Source: GCA-2706205 sp964215955
Lineage (GTDB): Bacteria; Bdellovibrionota; Bacteriovoracia; Bacteriovoracales; Bacteriovoracaceae
Direction: 5' to 3'
Assembly: GCA_964215955.1 (NCBI GenBank)
Contig: CAXPDR010000018.1
Coordinates: 310,001-374,000 of the forward strand
Length of the DNA stretch: 64,000 bases
Part shown: in pieces, positions 35,973 through 45,658 of the stretch
Numbering within the stretch: the stretch's first letter is position 1
How the letters are laid out: each line of letters begins with the position of its first letter
Made by a program: the position numbers and the translations under genes
The notes under the pieces: generated by a model
The model's input: only the letters and a program-made list of their open reading frames with translations
Databases searched by the model: none
Told to the model about the DNA's origin: nothing

Positions 35973-37281
35973 TTTAGATATAGTAAAAAATATTTCTTGG
36001 AAGACACAAGATTGTGATTCCAATACAGTCTTATTTTATAAATTTAATAACAAAGATGAATTAGAAGTATCAAAATTTAAAGAACGAATTAAAGATATTA
36101 AAGTTTATAGAATTATTATAAATAATAATCAGCCTAAATCTGAAAATATTATAAATGTAAGTGATGAAGAGTTTTCAAATAAACAAGAAGAATTACTTAA
36201 TCGTCTTTACCCCCTAAATCCGAATATTAAATTTATTGGTGTAACAGGGACAAATGGGAAAACGACGACTGTCGACTTAGTCAGACAATTGGCCATAAAA
36301 CGAAATAAAAATATTTTAAGTGTTGGAACCTTGGGTTTCTACTTAAATGAGAAAAAGTTAGAGGATTTCTCTCTAACAACCCCAGCTTATATAGATTTAA
36401 GAAAATTTTTATTTAATTATAAAGATAAAATTGAAATTGTGGCAATGGAATTAAGTTCTCATGCATTAGTTCAAAAAAGAACGGGTTCTCTTAAATTCAA
36501 CTGTATAGGGTGGACAAACTTAACACAAGATCACTTAGATTTTCATAAAACAATGGATGAATATTTTTTAGCGAAAATGCAGGTGTTTAATTTACTTCAA
36601 GAAGGCTCAGTCGTCTGTCTTCCTAAGGGACAAAGTGAATTGATTAAAAAATTAAAGACTCAGTCAATTAAAGCTTTAGATCCAATTGCTCCTGTGAATA
36701 ATCCTTTTTTAAAAATGAATTATAATAGAGAGAATCTTGCGATTGCTATCGATTTACTCAATTCTGTTGGGCTGACAAATTTTACTGAAGAAGAAATTGA
36801 AAACCTGGCTGCACCTCCTGGTCGTTTCAATATTTTAGAATTTAAAGACAAAAAAATTGTAATTGATTATGCTCATACCCCAGATAGTTTAAGTTCAATT
36901 GGCCGAGAAATAAAAGTATCTTTTCCTAACCTTTCACTTGTTACGGTCTTTGGTTGTGGTGGAGATAGAGACCGGAGTAAAAGAGCGCTTATGGCAAGTG
37001 CAGCAGAAGAGAATTCTGATTTTGTAATTTTGACTTCTGATAATCCAAGATTTGAAGATCCAATGCAAATTGCTAAAGATGCTGAGGCCGGTTTCACCAG
37101 TACATCTTATAGGATTTGCCTTGAAAGAGAGGAGGCAATATCAAGCGCGATAAAAAGTGAATACAATATCGTTCTGATTGCTGGAAAGGGACATGAAGAT
37201 TATATTGATCAAAATGGAGTTAAAAGACCATATAGTGATTTGAAAACTGTTTTAAAGGTATTTAACCATGATAAAGCTTAA
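35965..37281 (+). CDS. murE: UDP-MurNAc-tripeptide ligase (meso-DAP adding)
   Basis: A 438-residue Mur ligase. The ATG at 35965 overlaps the ftsI stop; an in-frame TTG at 35944 is less likely. The ATP loop is GVTGTNGKTTT; DHLDFH and the Lys in YFLAKMQVF are canonical. The substrate motif SDNPRFEDP contains DNPR, which specifies meso-diaminopimelate. The N-terminal UDP-binding domain is shorter than usual (proteins are often 480-500 residues). It overlaps murF by 14 nt. Confidence 0.93.
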   Translation: MINLDIVKNISWKTQDCDSNTVLFYKFNNKDELEVSKFKERIKDIKVYRIIINNNQPKSENIINVSDEEFSNKQEELLNRLYPLNPNIKFIGVTGTNGKTTTVDLVRQLAIKRNKNILSVGTLGFYLNEKKLEDFSLTTPAYIDLRKFLFNYKDKIEIVAMELSSHALVQKRTGSLKFNCIGWTNLTQDHLDFHKTMDEYFLAKMQVFNLLQEGSVVCLPKGQSELIKKLKTQSIKALDPIAPVNNPFLKMNYNRENLAIAIDLLNSVGLTNFTEEEIENLAAPPGRFNILEFKDKKIVIDYAHTPDSLSSIGREIKVSFPNLSLVTVFGCGGDRDRSKRALMASAAEENSDFVILTSDNPRFEDPMQIAKDAEAGFTSTSYRICLEREEAISSAIKSEYNIVLIAGKGHEDYIDQNGVKRPYSDLKTVLKVFNHDKA

Positions 37282-38614
37282 TCAATTGGCAAATTTAGTA
37301 GAGGGATATGAAAATAATTCTCCTGCTGATGAATTTTTTTATTTTAAAGTTGATAATAGGGAATTGAATAATAAAAGTATTTTTATTGTTTATGTTGGAA
37401 GTAAGTTTAATCCATTAGATCACATTGATAAAATTGTTAAGTCTGGATGCAAATATGTTGCTGTTGAAAATAAACCAGAAAATCTAGAAAAAATTAAAAA
37501 ACATCATAATGAAATTCATTTTATCATTGTTAAAAATATCATTGAATTTACTCAAAAAGCAGGTGCCGTTACAGCTGAAAATTTTAAAAATAATGGTGGG
37601 AACTTAATTGCAATTAGTGGTTCTAACGGAAAAACTACTACCAAAGAAATGTTAACTCATATTTTATGTGATCAGGCAGGTAATGATAAAGTATTTTCGA
37701 CTCAAAAAAATAATAATAATCATATTGGAGTTCCGTTTACTTTATTTCAAGCCGACGAGTTTAAAAAATTTGGTGTAATTGAACTTGGTAGTAATCATCC
37801 TGGGGAAATAGAAGTTTTGTGTAAGATTGTAAAACCCCAATTTGGTATCACTACAAATATAGGAGATACCCATCTTGAGTTTTTTCAAAATCGAGAAAAT
37901 GTATTTAAGGAAGAAGGGATTTTACATAAATATACAGAGGTATTCTTTCAAAACTTAGATGATGAATTTTTAAAAACATTAGAGACGAAAAAAAATTGGT
38001 TAACCTTTGGAATAGAAGACTCAAATAACAGATTAGAAGTCTTTGTCGATAAATTTAATTATAATGGGAAAGAGATAAAGAACTCCTTTGTAACAGGGTC
38101 TCATAACCACTTAAACCTATTTGTTGCGAGTTTAATTGCTACAAGGGTTCTTAAAACAAATTGGGAAAGCCTAGAGAATTCTATTATTAACTTTCAACCC
38201 ACCCATAACAGGTCTCAATGGCTGAAATTTAAAGATCATAAAGTCTTTTTAGATGCATATAATGCTAATCCTTCTTCAATGAGATTAGCGATAAAAGGTT
38301 TTTCGGATTATTTAGGTTCTATAGGGGCAAGCCAAGAGGATTCATTACTTATTATTGGTGATATGAATGAACTAGGTGAGAAGTCTGACCAGTTTCATCA
38401 GGAACTAGGGGGATTTCTAAATCAATTCTCCTTCGGAGAAATTTACTTTGTTGGCCGCTTTGCAAAAGATTATATCAAAGACTTCCATGGAAAAAAAATA
38501 ACAGCTGAAAAGGTTGAAGATTTAGCTGATCGCTTTCGCAGTGCAGATAAAAAATTTGTCTTTATTAAGGGTAGTAGGTCTTTACAACTAGAGACAATCC
38601 TCGATATAAGATAA
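37268..38614 (+). CDS. murF: UDP-MurNAc-tripeptide D-Ala-D-Ala ligase
   Basis: A 448-residue ligase. The ATP loop SGSNGKTTTKEM, NIGDTHLEFFQNRENVFKEE with the carbamylatable Lys, and HNHLNLFVAS are canonical, and DAYNANPSSM is the MurF C-terminal motif. It overlaps murE by 14 nt. It completes the pentapeptide before MraY. Confidence 0.94.
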   Translation: MIKLNQLANLVEGYENNSPADEFFYFKVDNRELNNKSIFIVYVGSKFNPLDHIDKIVKSGCKYVAVENKPENLEKIKKHHNEIHFIIVKNIIEFTQKAGAVTAENFKNNGGNLIAISGSNGKTTTKEMLTHILCDQAGNDKVFSTQKNNNNHIGVPFTLFQADEFKKFGVIELGSNHPGEIEVLCKIVKPQFGITTNIGDTHLEFFQNRENVFKEEGILHKYTEVFFQNLDDEFLKTLETKKNWLTFGIEDSNNRLEVFVDKFNYNGKEIKNSFVTGSHNHLNLFVASLIATRVLKTNWESLENSIINFQPTHNRSQWLKFKDHKVFLDAYNANPSSMRLAIKGFSDYLGSIGASQEDSLLIIGDMNELGEKSDQFHQELGGFLNQFSFGEIYFVGRFAKDYIKDFHGKKITAEKVEDLADRFRSADKKFVFIKGSRSLQLETILDIR

Positions 38615-38655
38615 GGTTAATTTTATTTCACCAGTAGTAAAGGCAACCTAGTTAG

Positions 38656-39732
38656 ATGTTTTATCACATACTTTATCCATTAAGTGACAAAATTTCATTT
38701 TTTAACGTTTTTAGATACATTACATTCAGATCATTTTTGGCGTTTGTTATTGCAACAGTCATCTCTATTTTTTGGGGAAAGCGCTTTATTGCATACATGA
38801 AAATGAAACAATTTGGACAAGCAATTCGTGAAGATGGGCCAGAATCCCACTTTAAAAAAAGAGGAACACCAACACTGGGTGGGGTTTTTATTATAGGCTC
38901 AGTTTTAATTTCTTGCCTATTTGTGGGAAATTATAGTTCTTACCCGTTCATTGCAACACTTTTAGTCATGATTTCGTATTTTGGTCTGGGATATATTGAT
39001 GATTACTTAAAAGTAATCAAGAAAAACTCAGACGGGGTTTCTGCAAAAACGAAACTTATATGGCAATTTGTAACTGCAATATTAGCGAGCTACTTTCTTA
39101 TAAGCGCCAAAGTAATCGACACAAATTTATATATTCCATTTTTTAAAGATCCTATTATGGATTTAGGTTGGGGCTATATTGCTTTTGCAAGTTTTGTCAT
39201 TGTTGGATCCAGTAATGCTGTGAATTTAACTGATGGACTAGATGGTTTGGTGACTGGGCCAGTAATTACAACTTCAGCAACTTTTGCTCTGTTAGCCTAT
39301 TTAGCAGGACATAGTGAGTTATCATCTTATTTATTTATTCCTTATATAGATGGAGTTTCTGAACTAACGGTTTTATGTGCGGCTATTTTAGGGGCAAGTG
39401 TAGGCTTTCTTTGGTACAATTGTAATCCAGCTCAAATTTTTATGGGCGATGTCGGTTCTTTATCTTTAGGTGGAACACTTGGGATGATTGCAGTCTTAAC
39501 TAAAAACGAATTTTTATTTGTTATTGTTGGTGGAGTATTCGTTATGGAGGCTGTATCTGTAATTCTTCAAGTTGGTTCGTATAAGTTAAGAAAAAAGAGA
39601 ATATTTAAAATGGCACCTATTCATCATCATTTTGAATTACTAGGATGGCCAGAGCCAAAAGTAATTGTTCGTTTTTGGATTATATCGATAATGTTATCAA
39701 TTTTAGCATTAGCGACATTAAAACTAAGATAA
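38656..39732 (+). CDS. mraY: Phospho-MurNAc-pentapeptide transferase
   Basis: A 358-residue protein with about ten membrane helices. Signatures are GTPTLGGVFII, the Asp pair in YIDDYLK, NLTDGLDGL, GDVGSL and PIHHHFELLGWPE. It makes lipid I at the inner membrane. It lies 41 nt after murF and 16 nt before murD. Confidence 0.96.
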   Translation: MFYHILYPLSDKISFFNVFRYITFRSFLAFVIATVISIFWGKRFIAYMKMKQFGQAIREDGPESHFKKRGTPTLGGVFIIGSVLISCLFVGNYSSYPFIATLLVMISYFGLGYIDDYLKVIKKNSDGVSAKTKLIWQFVTAILASYFLISAKVIDTNLYIPFFKDPIMDLGWGYIAFASFVIVGSSNAVNLTDGLDGLVTGPVITTSATFALLAYLAGHSELSSYLFIPYIDGVSELTVLCAAILGASVGFLWYNCNPAQIFMGDVGSLSLGGTLGMIAVLTKNEFLFVIVGGVFVMEAVSVILQVGSYKLRKKRIFKMAPIHHHFELLGWPEPKVIVRFWIISIMLSILALATLKLR

Positions 39733-39748
39733 TTAGAGAGGAGTAATA

Positions 39749-41128
39749 ATGGAAAAATATCGTGGTAAAAAGGTATTAATTGTTGGTTTAGGAAAGACTG
39801 GGTTTGCTCTAATCAATATATTCAGTCAATTTGAATGTCAGATTAAAGTTACTGATATCAAGCCAATCTTTGATTTAAATAAAGCTGTTAAAAGACTTAA
39901 AAAATTAAAAGTCACACCTCAAATGACACTTGGTGAACATAAAGATGATGACTTCATCGAAGCTGATATCGTTGTTTACTCTTCTTCTGTTGATCCAAAT
40001 CTTCCTCAATTAGTAAAAGCTAGAGAGCATGGAACTGAAGTGTTTAGTGAATTTGCATTTGCTTATGCAAACTGTAAAAAGCCAGTCATTGCTGTATGTG
40101 GATCAAAGGGAAGATCAACGATTGCTCATATGATTGGATACTCATTGAAAATGGATCAAAAAAATGTTTTTGTTGGTGGTACAAATTTAGAACCATTTTG
40201 TAATTTTCTTATTCACCCAAATAAAGATTTTACTGATTATGTAGTGGTTGAGGTGTCTCCCCTTCAGCTTCAAAGCATGGAAGACTTTCACCCTATTTTA
40301 GCAGTATTTCCAAATATTGAAGAAAGAACGATTCCTGGAAGATTTAATACAGCCGGTGAGTATATTGAAAATAGTCTTAAACCACTTAAGAGTTTAACAT
40401 CAGAAGATTTCTTAATCACAAATTTTGATAAGCTTTCAAGTAATTCTATTTTAAGAAATTCCCAAGCTCAAAATTATTGGTATTCAAGAAGGTCATTTGT
40501 AAAAATGGGTGTTATTGGTGAAATCCAAGGAACACATTTTCATGATAAAAGAATTCATTGCAATATTCATTATCACTCAGAGTTTTCTGTTAGAAATATG
40601 AGAATTGTTGGACAAAATAATAGAGAAAATTTGTTGGCAGCAATTACGGCATGTAAAGCATTGAAAGTTTCAGACGACGCGATTCAAAAATGTATTGAAA
40701 CATTCCCAGGAATACCTCATAGAATGGAATTTGTTATTGAAAAGAATGGTGTTAAGTTTTATAACGATGCAAAATCTGAGAAGATGGATGACCTAAAAGA
40801 AACTCTTGAAAACCTTAAGGGACCAATTATTTTAATTGCTGGTGGGAAAGATACTGAGCAAATGTATGAAGGATACTCAGACATTATTTCTGAAAAAGTC
40901 CGATTGATGGTGTTAGTTGGTGAGTGTAAAGAGAATATGAATCGGGCGATCGGTGATGCAACTCAGACCTTTTTAGTCGGATCTTTTGATGAATCAATTC
41001 TATTAGCATTTCAAAAATCTAGAACAGGGGATACTATTATTCTTTGTCCTGGTAATGAAAGTACGGATATTTTCAGAGACTACGATGAAAAAGGAAATTA
41101 CTTTAAAAAACTAATTTTTCAATTATAA
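39749..41128 (+). CDS. murD: MurD-family protein with degenerate active site
   Basis: A 459-residue Mur ligase homologue in the murD position. The N-terminal Rossmann part is normal (VLIVGLGKTGFALI). The catalytic motifs are not: the P-loop is GSKGRST (118-124), with Arg122 in place of the ATP-binding Lys; the segment that should be DHLDRH with a carbamylated Lys reads NIEERTIPGRF and EYIENSLKPL; GxHN is GQNNREN; and NDSKATN is NDAKSEK. HRME and the GGKD motif remain. MurC, MurE and MurF beside it are canonical. It may be a true ligase with altered chemistry, or a pseudoenzyme with the real MurD elsewhere. Confidence 0.75.
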   Translation: MEKYRGKKVLIVGLGKTGFALINIFSQFECQIKVTDIKPIFDLNKAVKRLKKLKVTPQMTLGEHKDDDFIEADIVVYSSSVDPNLPQLVKAREHGTEVFSEFAFAYANCKKPVIAVCGSKGRSTIAHMIGYSLKMDQKNVFVGGTNLEPFCNFLIHPNKDFTDYVVVEVSPLQLQSMEDFHPILAVFPNIEERTIPGRFNTAGEYIENSLKPLKSLTSEDFLITNFDKLSSNSILRNSQAQNYWYSRRSFVKMGVIGEIQGTHFHDKRIHCNIHYHSEFSVRNMRIVGQNNRENLLAAITACKALKVSDDAIQKCIETFPGIPHRMEFVIEKNGVKFYNDAKSEKMDDLKETLENLKGPIILIAGGKDTEQMYEGYSDIISEKVRLMVLVGECKENMNRAIGDATQTFLVGSFDESILLAFQKSRTGDTIILCPGNESTDIFRDYDEKGNYFKKLIFQL

Positions 41129-41146
41129 ATTTAGATCTTAACAAAT

Positions 41147-41174
41147 ATCTCTGCCCTTTTTTGAGGGTAGAGAT
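41147..41174. other. Hairpin between murD and ftsW
   Basis: ATCTCTGCCC (41147-41156) pairs with GGGTAGAGAT (41165-41174) around an 8-nt T-rich loop (one G-U). No T-run follows, so it is not a plain terminator. It could attenuate or stabilise the transcript end. Confidence 0.5.
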
Positions 41175-41180
41175 AATTCA

Positions 41181-41210
41181 TTGCTGAACATAGTCATTTT
41201 CTGTTAGAAT
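41181..41210 (+). promoter_or_regulatory. Putative promoter before ftsW
   Basis: TTGCTG (41181-41186) and TAGAAT (41205-41210) with an 18-nt spacer. The expected start lies about 7 nt downstream, at the A of the ftsW ATG (41217), which would give a leaderless mRNA. A hairpin at 41147-41174 precedes it. Confidence 0.45.
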
Positions 41211-41216
41211 ATTCAT

Positions 41217-42353
41217 ATGAATACACTAGCAAATACAAAAAAATATTTTTTAATTACCATTAGCCTCATTTTGATTTTAGGCTTGGTAATGGTTTATTCC
41301 TCAAGTTATATGTTTTCAACTGAAACATTTGGAAGTTCAACTCATTTTTTCTTTAAACAAATCATTTTTGTTATTTTTGGAGGAGCAGTTGCATTTGGCT
41401 TAAGTAAAACGAAAATGACATTTTGGTATAAAAATATTTATCTACTAAATTCTCTAGCAACATTTTTATTATTTTTAACCATGACACCTTTAGGCGTGAC
41501 TATAAAGGGGTCCCAAAGATGGTTATCCATTGGTGGATTTAGTTTTCAACCAGGTGAGTTTGTTAAATATACAGCATGTCTTAGTGCAATTTATTTTTTC
41601 AACAAATTTAACGAGTATACAACGAAGCAAAAATTTTTAAATAGCTTACACTTTATTTTTCCACTCGCAGTTCTAATTACTCAGCCCGATTTTGGTACTT
41701 TTAGTATAACTGCTATTCTTATAGCCTTTGCATGCTTCTTAAGTGATTTTCCAAGGAAGTATTTTGCAGCAGCTATGGTAAGTGGTTTCATTGGTGGGGT
41801 AGCTTTATTAGTTGCAGCACCGTATAGAGTAAAGCGCTTAATGGTTTTCTTAGATCCTTGGAGTGATCCGCAAAACTCAGGTTTTCAAATTATTCAATCT
41901 TACTTAGCTTTTGCAAATGGCCATATCTTTGGCTTAGGAGTTGGAAATAGTAATGAGAAATTATTCTACTTACCCGAGGCTCACAATGACTTCATTTTAT
42001 CGGTTATTGGAGAGGAGTTAGGTTTTCTTGGTGTTTGTTTTGTCGTTCTTTTATTTCTTTCTTTTACTTTTTTTGGATTTAAATTAGCACTAGCAGCAAG
42101 ATCAAAGGTTAATCAACAGATAATTTCTTGCATGATATTTGCAATATCCCTACAGGCATTTTTGAATATGGGAGTTGTTTTAGGACTGCTACCAACTAAA
42201 GGCTTAAACCTACCCTTTATTTCATCAGGTGGTACTTCTATGTTTGCAAATATTGTAGCTATGGGAATTGTATTTTGTTGCCTGAATGCTAAGTCTCAAA
42301 TCAGTAATAATGAAGAATCACAAGTTTATACTCAAACGGCCCTTGGCGTATGA
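41217..42353 (+). CDS. ftsW: SEDS glycosyltransferase FtsW
   Basis: A 378-residue protein with about ten membrane helices. SEDS motifs are KGSQRWLSIGGFSFQPGEF, PDFGT and PTKGLNLPFISSGGTSM. It polymerises lipid II at the septum with FtsI. It overlaps murG by 4 nt. Own promoter suggested upstream. Confidence 0.95.
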   Translation: MNTLANTKKYFLITISLILILGLVMVYSSSYMFSTETFGSSTHFFFKQIIFVIFGGAVAFGLSKTKMTFWYKNIYLLNSLATFLLFLTMTPLGVTIKGSQRWLSIGGFSFQPGEFVKYTACLSAIYFFNKFNEYTTKQKFLNSLHFIFPLAVLITQPDFGTFSITAILIAFACFLSDFPRKYFAAAMVSGFIGGVALLVAAPYRVKRLMVFLDPWSDPQNSGFQIIQSYLAFANGHIFGLGVGNSNEKLFYLPEAHNDFILSVIGEELGFLGVCFVVLLFLSFTFFGFKLALAARSKVNQQIISCMIFAISLQAFLNMGVVLGLLPTKGLNLPFISSGGTSMFANIVAMGIVFCCLNAKSQISNNEESQVYTQTALGV

Positions 42354-43402
42354 AAAAAAAATGTGTTTTAGTCGCAGGTGGAACTGGCGGACATATTAAT
42401 GCCGCTTTAAGTATGGGAGAGGCATTCAATGATTATGAAGTTCAATATTTATCTGGTACAAGGTATTTAGACTATAAATTATTTAAAGATAAAAATGCTA
42501 AACATCTGGACAGCAAACCTTTAAGAACTAAGAACCCTATTGTTCTGGTTAAGAATATTCTTTCAAATCTCAAAGTATTCATGGGTATATTATTTTTTTA
42601 TATAAAGGAAAAACCTGACTTTATCATCGGAGCTGGTGGTTATATTTGTGGACCAACCCTATTAGCCGGTAAAATTTTAAGAAAACCAATTTTTATAATA
42701 GAGCAAAATGCAGTTATGGGGATGACCAATAAAATCTTATCTAGAATTTCTGATATTATTTTCACAAATTTTAAAAATACCAAGGGTCTTGAAAATCATC
42801 CAAAAGTTAAAACACTTGGGAATCCAATTAGAGGAGTGATTGAAGGTTCAAAAAATATATTGCAAAATGGTGAAATCAACATTTTGGTTTTTGGAGGCTC
42901 ATTAGGAGCAACCCAGATCAATGAGGTCATTACTAATTTATTAGAAAAAGACTTTAATGGAACAAAGGTAAATTTTCTTCATCAGATTGGTAAGGGAAAT
43001 GAGAATTCGGTCAAGATAAAATATCCTAATATTAATTATACACAACATGAATATCTTGATGACATGAAAAGTGCCTATGAGTGGTCAAATATAATCATTT
43101 CAAGAGCTGGAGCGTCTACAATTTCAGAGTTAAGAGTAGTGAGAAGGCCATCAATTTTAATTCCATATCCAGCCGCAACAGATAATCATCAATTTTATAA
43201 TGCGATAGAGTTAGAGAATGAAAATTTAAGTTACATTTCTGTATTAGATCATAAATTGGATGTTTCAAATCTCACCGAAGAAGTGTATAAGTCTCTTTTG
43301 GATATTATTGAAAATAGTAAGTTTTATCAATCAGAGCAGACTTTAGATAAAGCTTCCTTAAAAATTAAAGAAGAGATTTTAAATTATGTTTGGAATAAAT
43401 AA
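42350..43402 (+). CDS. murG: Lipid II synthase MurG
   Basis: A 350-residue GT28 enzyme. Motifs are VAGGTGGHINAALSM, GAGGYICGPTL, EQNAVMG, FGGSLGA and the UDP-GlcNAc site ISRAGASTISEL. It adds GlcNAc to lipid I. It overlaps ftsW by 4 nt and murC by 17 nt. Confidence 0.95.
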   Translation: MKKKCVLVAGGTGGHINAALSMGEAFNDYEVQYLSGTRYLDYKLFKDKNAKHLDSKPLRTKNPIVLVKNILSNLKVFMGILFFYIKEKPDFIIGAGGYICGPTLLAGKILRKPIFIIEQNAVMGMTNKILSRISDIIFTNFKNTKGLENHPKVKTLGNPIRGVIEGSKNILQNGEINILVFGGSLGATQINEVITNLLEKDFNGTKVNFLHQIGKGNENSVKIKYPNINYTQHEYLDDMKSAYEWSNIIISRAGASTISELRVVRRPSILIPYPAATDNHQFYNAIELENENLSYISVLDHKLDVSNLTEEVYKSLLDIIENSKFYQSEQTLDKASLKIKEEILNYVWNK

Positions 43403-44774
43403 AAAATTAAAAATTCATTTTATCGGTATTGGTGGAATCGGAATGTCTGGCATCGCTAATATTTTAAATAACCTAGGTTACAATGTAAGCGGTTCTGACA
43501 TTAATGACGGGGCCAATGTTAAAACTCTAAGAAACCAAGGTGTAGAAATCTTCATTGGTCATAAAGAAGATAATGTTAAGGATGCACAGTTGGTAGTCTA
43601 TTCGTCAGCTGTAAATTATCAAAATCCCGAAGTGAAAAAGGCGATGGAACTTAAAATTCCAATTGTAAAAAGAGCAGAAATGTTAGCTGAATTAATGCGC
43701 CTAAAATACGGTGTGGCCATAGCTGGCTCTCATGGTAAGACGACGACTACAAGTTTTGTCTCAACAATATTTCAAAACCTCGATTTGAAACCAACTTGTA
43801 TTGTAGGGGGGATTGTTAAGAACTTAGGCTCACAATCAGTAAAAGGAGATAGTGAGTTTTTAATTGCAGAAGCAGATGAATCAGATGGATCTTTTCTTTA
43901 TTTAAACCCGATAATGAGTGTTATTACTAATATTGATAATGATCATTTAGATTATTATCAAAACCAAGAAAATATAAAAAAAGCATTTACTGACTTTTCA
44001 AATAAAATTCCATTTTATGGCTGTGTGGCGCTAAATGGAAACGATAAAAACTCAATTGATATTTTAAAAGATATAAGAAGACCTTCCATTGTTTATGGAA
44101 TTGAAGGTAAAGAAAAATATTTTGAGATCGATTATCTCGCAAAAGATATTTCTCATAATGAAGACAATTCAACATTCACTCTTTGTTTTAAAAATGAAGA
44201 GCATATTGTTAGAATATCTTTGTCTGGTGATCATAATGTTTCAAATGCTTTAGCTGCGATTGCTATAAGTCATAAGTGTGGGGTTTCACTTTCTGATGCT
44301 GCAACAGCAATAACTAATTTTCATGGAGTTGGACGAAGATTTGAAAATTTATATCAAGACAGTAATATGGTTATTATTGATGATTATGGCCATCATCCAA
44401 CAGAGATAAATGCAACTTTAAAAACAGCTAGAGTTAAGTATCCAAATCATAAAATTATTGCAATTTTTGAACCCCATCGATACAGCAGAACTAAAGAGTT
44501 TTGGAACGAATTTGTTGATTGCTTTCATGATGTAGATCAGGCGTATATTTCACCAATATACCCGGCAAGTGAAGAACCGATAGAGTATATTGATTCAGAG
44601 ATATTAGTAAAAAATATCAATGAAAAATACAGTAATTGTTCTTATATTAAGTCTTTTGATGAGTTAGAAAATATTTTTAAAAAATATGAAAATCAAAAAA
44701 GTATAATTTTAACTCTTGGTGCAGGTTCAATCAGTAAAGTAACTAGAGATGCTATTGATAAATGGAAAGCTTAG
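43386..44774 (+). CDS. murC: UDP-MurNAc L-alanine ligase
   Basis: A 462-residue ligase. Motifs are HFIGIGGIGMSGIANIL (UDP site), AGSHGKTTTTS (ATP loop), EADESDGSFL, NIDNDHLDYY, DDYGHHPTEI and EPHRYSRT. All catalytic residues are present, in contrast to the MurD-like neighbour. The start lies 17 nt inside murG; the end overlaps murB by 13 nt. Confidence 0.95.
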   Translation: MFGINKKLKIHFIGIGGIGMSGIANILNNLGYNVSGSDINDGANVKTLRNQGVEIFIGHKEDNVKDAQLVVYSSAVNYQNPEVKKAMELKIPIVKRAEMLAELMRLKYGVAIAGSHGKTTTTSFVSTIFQNLDLKPTCIVGGIVKNLGSQSVKGDSEFLIAEADESDGSFLYLNPIMSVITNIDNDHLDYYQNQENIKKAFTDFSNKIPFYGCVALNGNDKNSIDILKDIRRPSIVYGIEGKEKYFEIDYLAKDISHNEDNSTFTLCFKNEEHIVRISLSGDHNVSNALAAIAISHKCGVSLSDAATAITNFHGVGRRFENLYQDSNMVIIDDYGHHPTEINATLKTARVKYPNHKIIAIFEPHRYSRTKEFWNEFVDCFHDVDQAYISPIYPASEEPIEYIDSEILVKNINEKYSNCSYIKSFDELENIFKKYENQKSIILTLGAGSISKVTRDAIDKWKA

Positions 44775-45649
44775 ATACAATAAAAATTAATGATGTTGAA
44801 ATATTAAAAAATATCAATCTTCAGAAGTATACAACTATTAAACTTGCTAGAGTTGGCCAAATTGCGATTTGTAAAACTGAAAAGGGTTTAATTAATTTAA
44901 TAGAGACGTTACATCAAAAGAAAATTAAGTACCGCTTGGTCGGATGGGGGGCTAATCAAGTTTTACACAATGTTGAAAACACTTTGTGTATAAAGCTAGA
45001 TTTTAAATTTGATAAGTCTCAAATAGATCCAAGTCTAAACTTGTTTGAACTTCCAGCTTCTACTAACTTAAATCAACTTACATCTTTAGCCACTAAATAT
45101 GGATTTTCTGGCTGGGAAGTATTTACTGGCGTACCAGGAAGTTTGGGGGGAGCAATTTGCATGAATGCGGGTACTTCTCTGGGAGAGATCGGTGAGCTTG
45201 TAGAGTCCGTAAGAGTGTTAAGATCTAATTTAAAGGTAGAATGTTTAACTTTAAGTAAGGAATCCTTTGTTTATAGAAATAATACATTTTTAAAACAAGG
45301 TGATATAATTTTATCGGCGAAGATAAGACACTTTGGTATTGATACAAGATTATCTGAAAAAATCACAGAATATCTAGATTACAGAAAGGCTACCCAGCCT
45401 TTAACTACAAGAAATTGCGGAAGTGTCTTTAAAAACCATTCTCAATTTAAGGCCGGTATTGTGATAGATCGAATTGGTTTGAAGGGCTTTGGAACAGATA
45501 ATGTTTCAGTCAGTTTAAAGCATGGAAATTTTATAGAAAACAACGGAGAGGGTTCTTCAGACGAATTTATTGAGGTTGTGAACTCATTAAAAGAGGTAAT
45601 TGAGCGCTTTTCTGGTTTAAAGTTTGAATTAGAAGTAAAAGTCTATTAA
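44762..45649 (+). CDS. murB: UDP-N-acetylenolpyruvoylglucosamine reductase
   Basis: A 295-residue FAD enzyme. Motifs are TTIKLARVG, GWGANQVLHN (FAD loop), GVPGSLGGAICMNAG, FVYRNNTF and RNCGSVFKN; GSVF contains the proton-donor Ser. It ends in a Glu-rich GLKFELEVK. It overlaps murC by 13 nt. It is the last soluble-precursor enzyme in the cluster; ddl does not follow. Confidence 0.94.
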   Translation: MESLDTIKINDVEILKNINLQKYTTIKLARVGQIAICKTEKGLINLIETLHQKKIKYRLVGWGANQVLHNVENTLCIKLDFKFDKSQIDPSLNLFELPASTNLNQLTSLATKYGFSGWEVFTGVPGSLGGAICMNAGTSLGEIGELVESVRVLRSNLKVECLTLSKESFVYRNNTFLKQGDIILSAKIRHFGIDTRLSEKITEYLDYRKATQPLTTRNCGSVFKNHSQFKAGIVIDRIGLKGFGTDNVSVSLKHGNFIENNGEGSSDEFIEVVNSLKEVIERFSGLKFELEVKVY

Positions 45650-45658
45650 AATTTAAGA

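Noticed and set aside
41147..41174. Rho-independent terminator after murD
   Set aside because: No T-run follows the stem on either strand.
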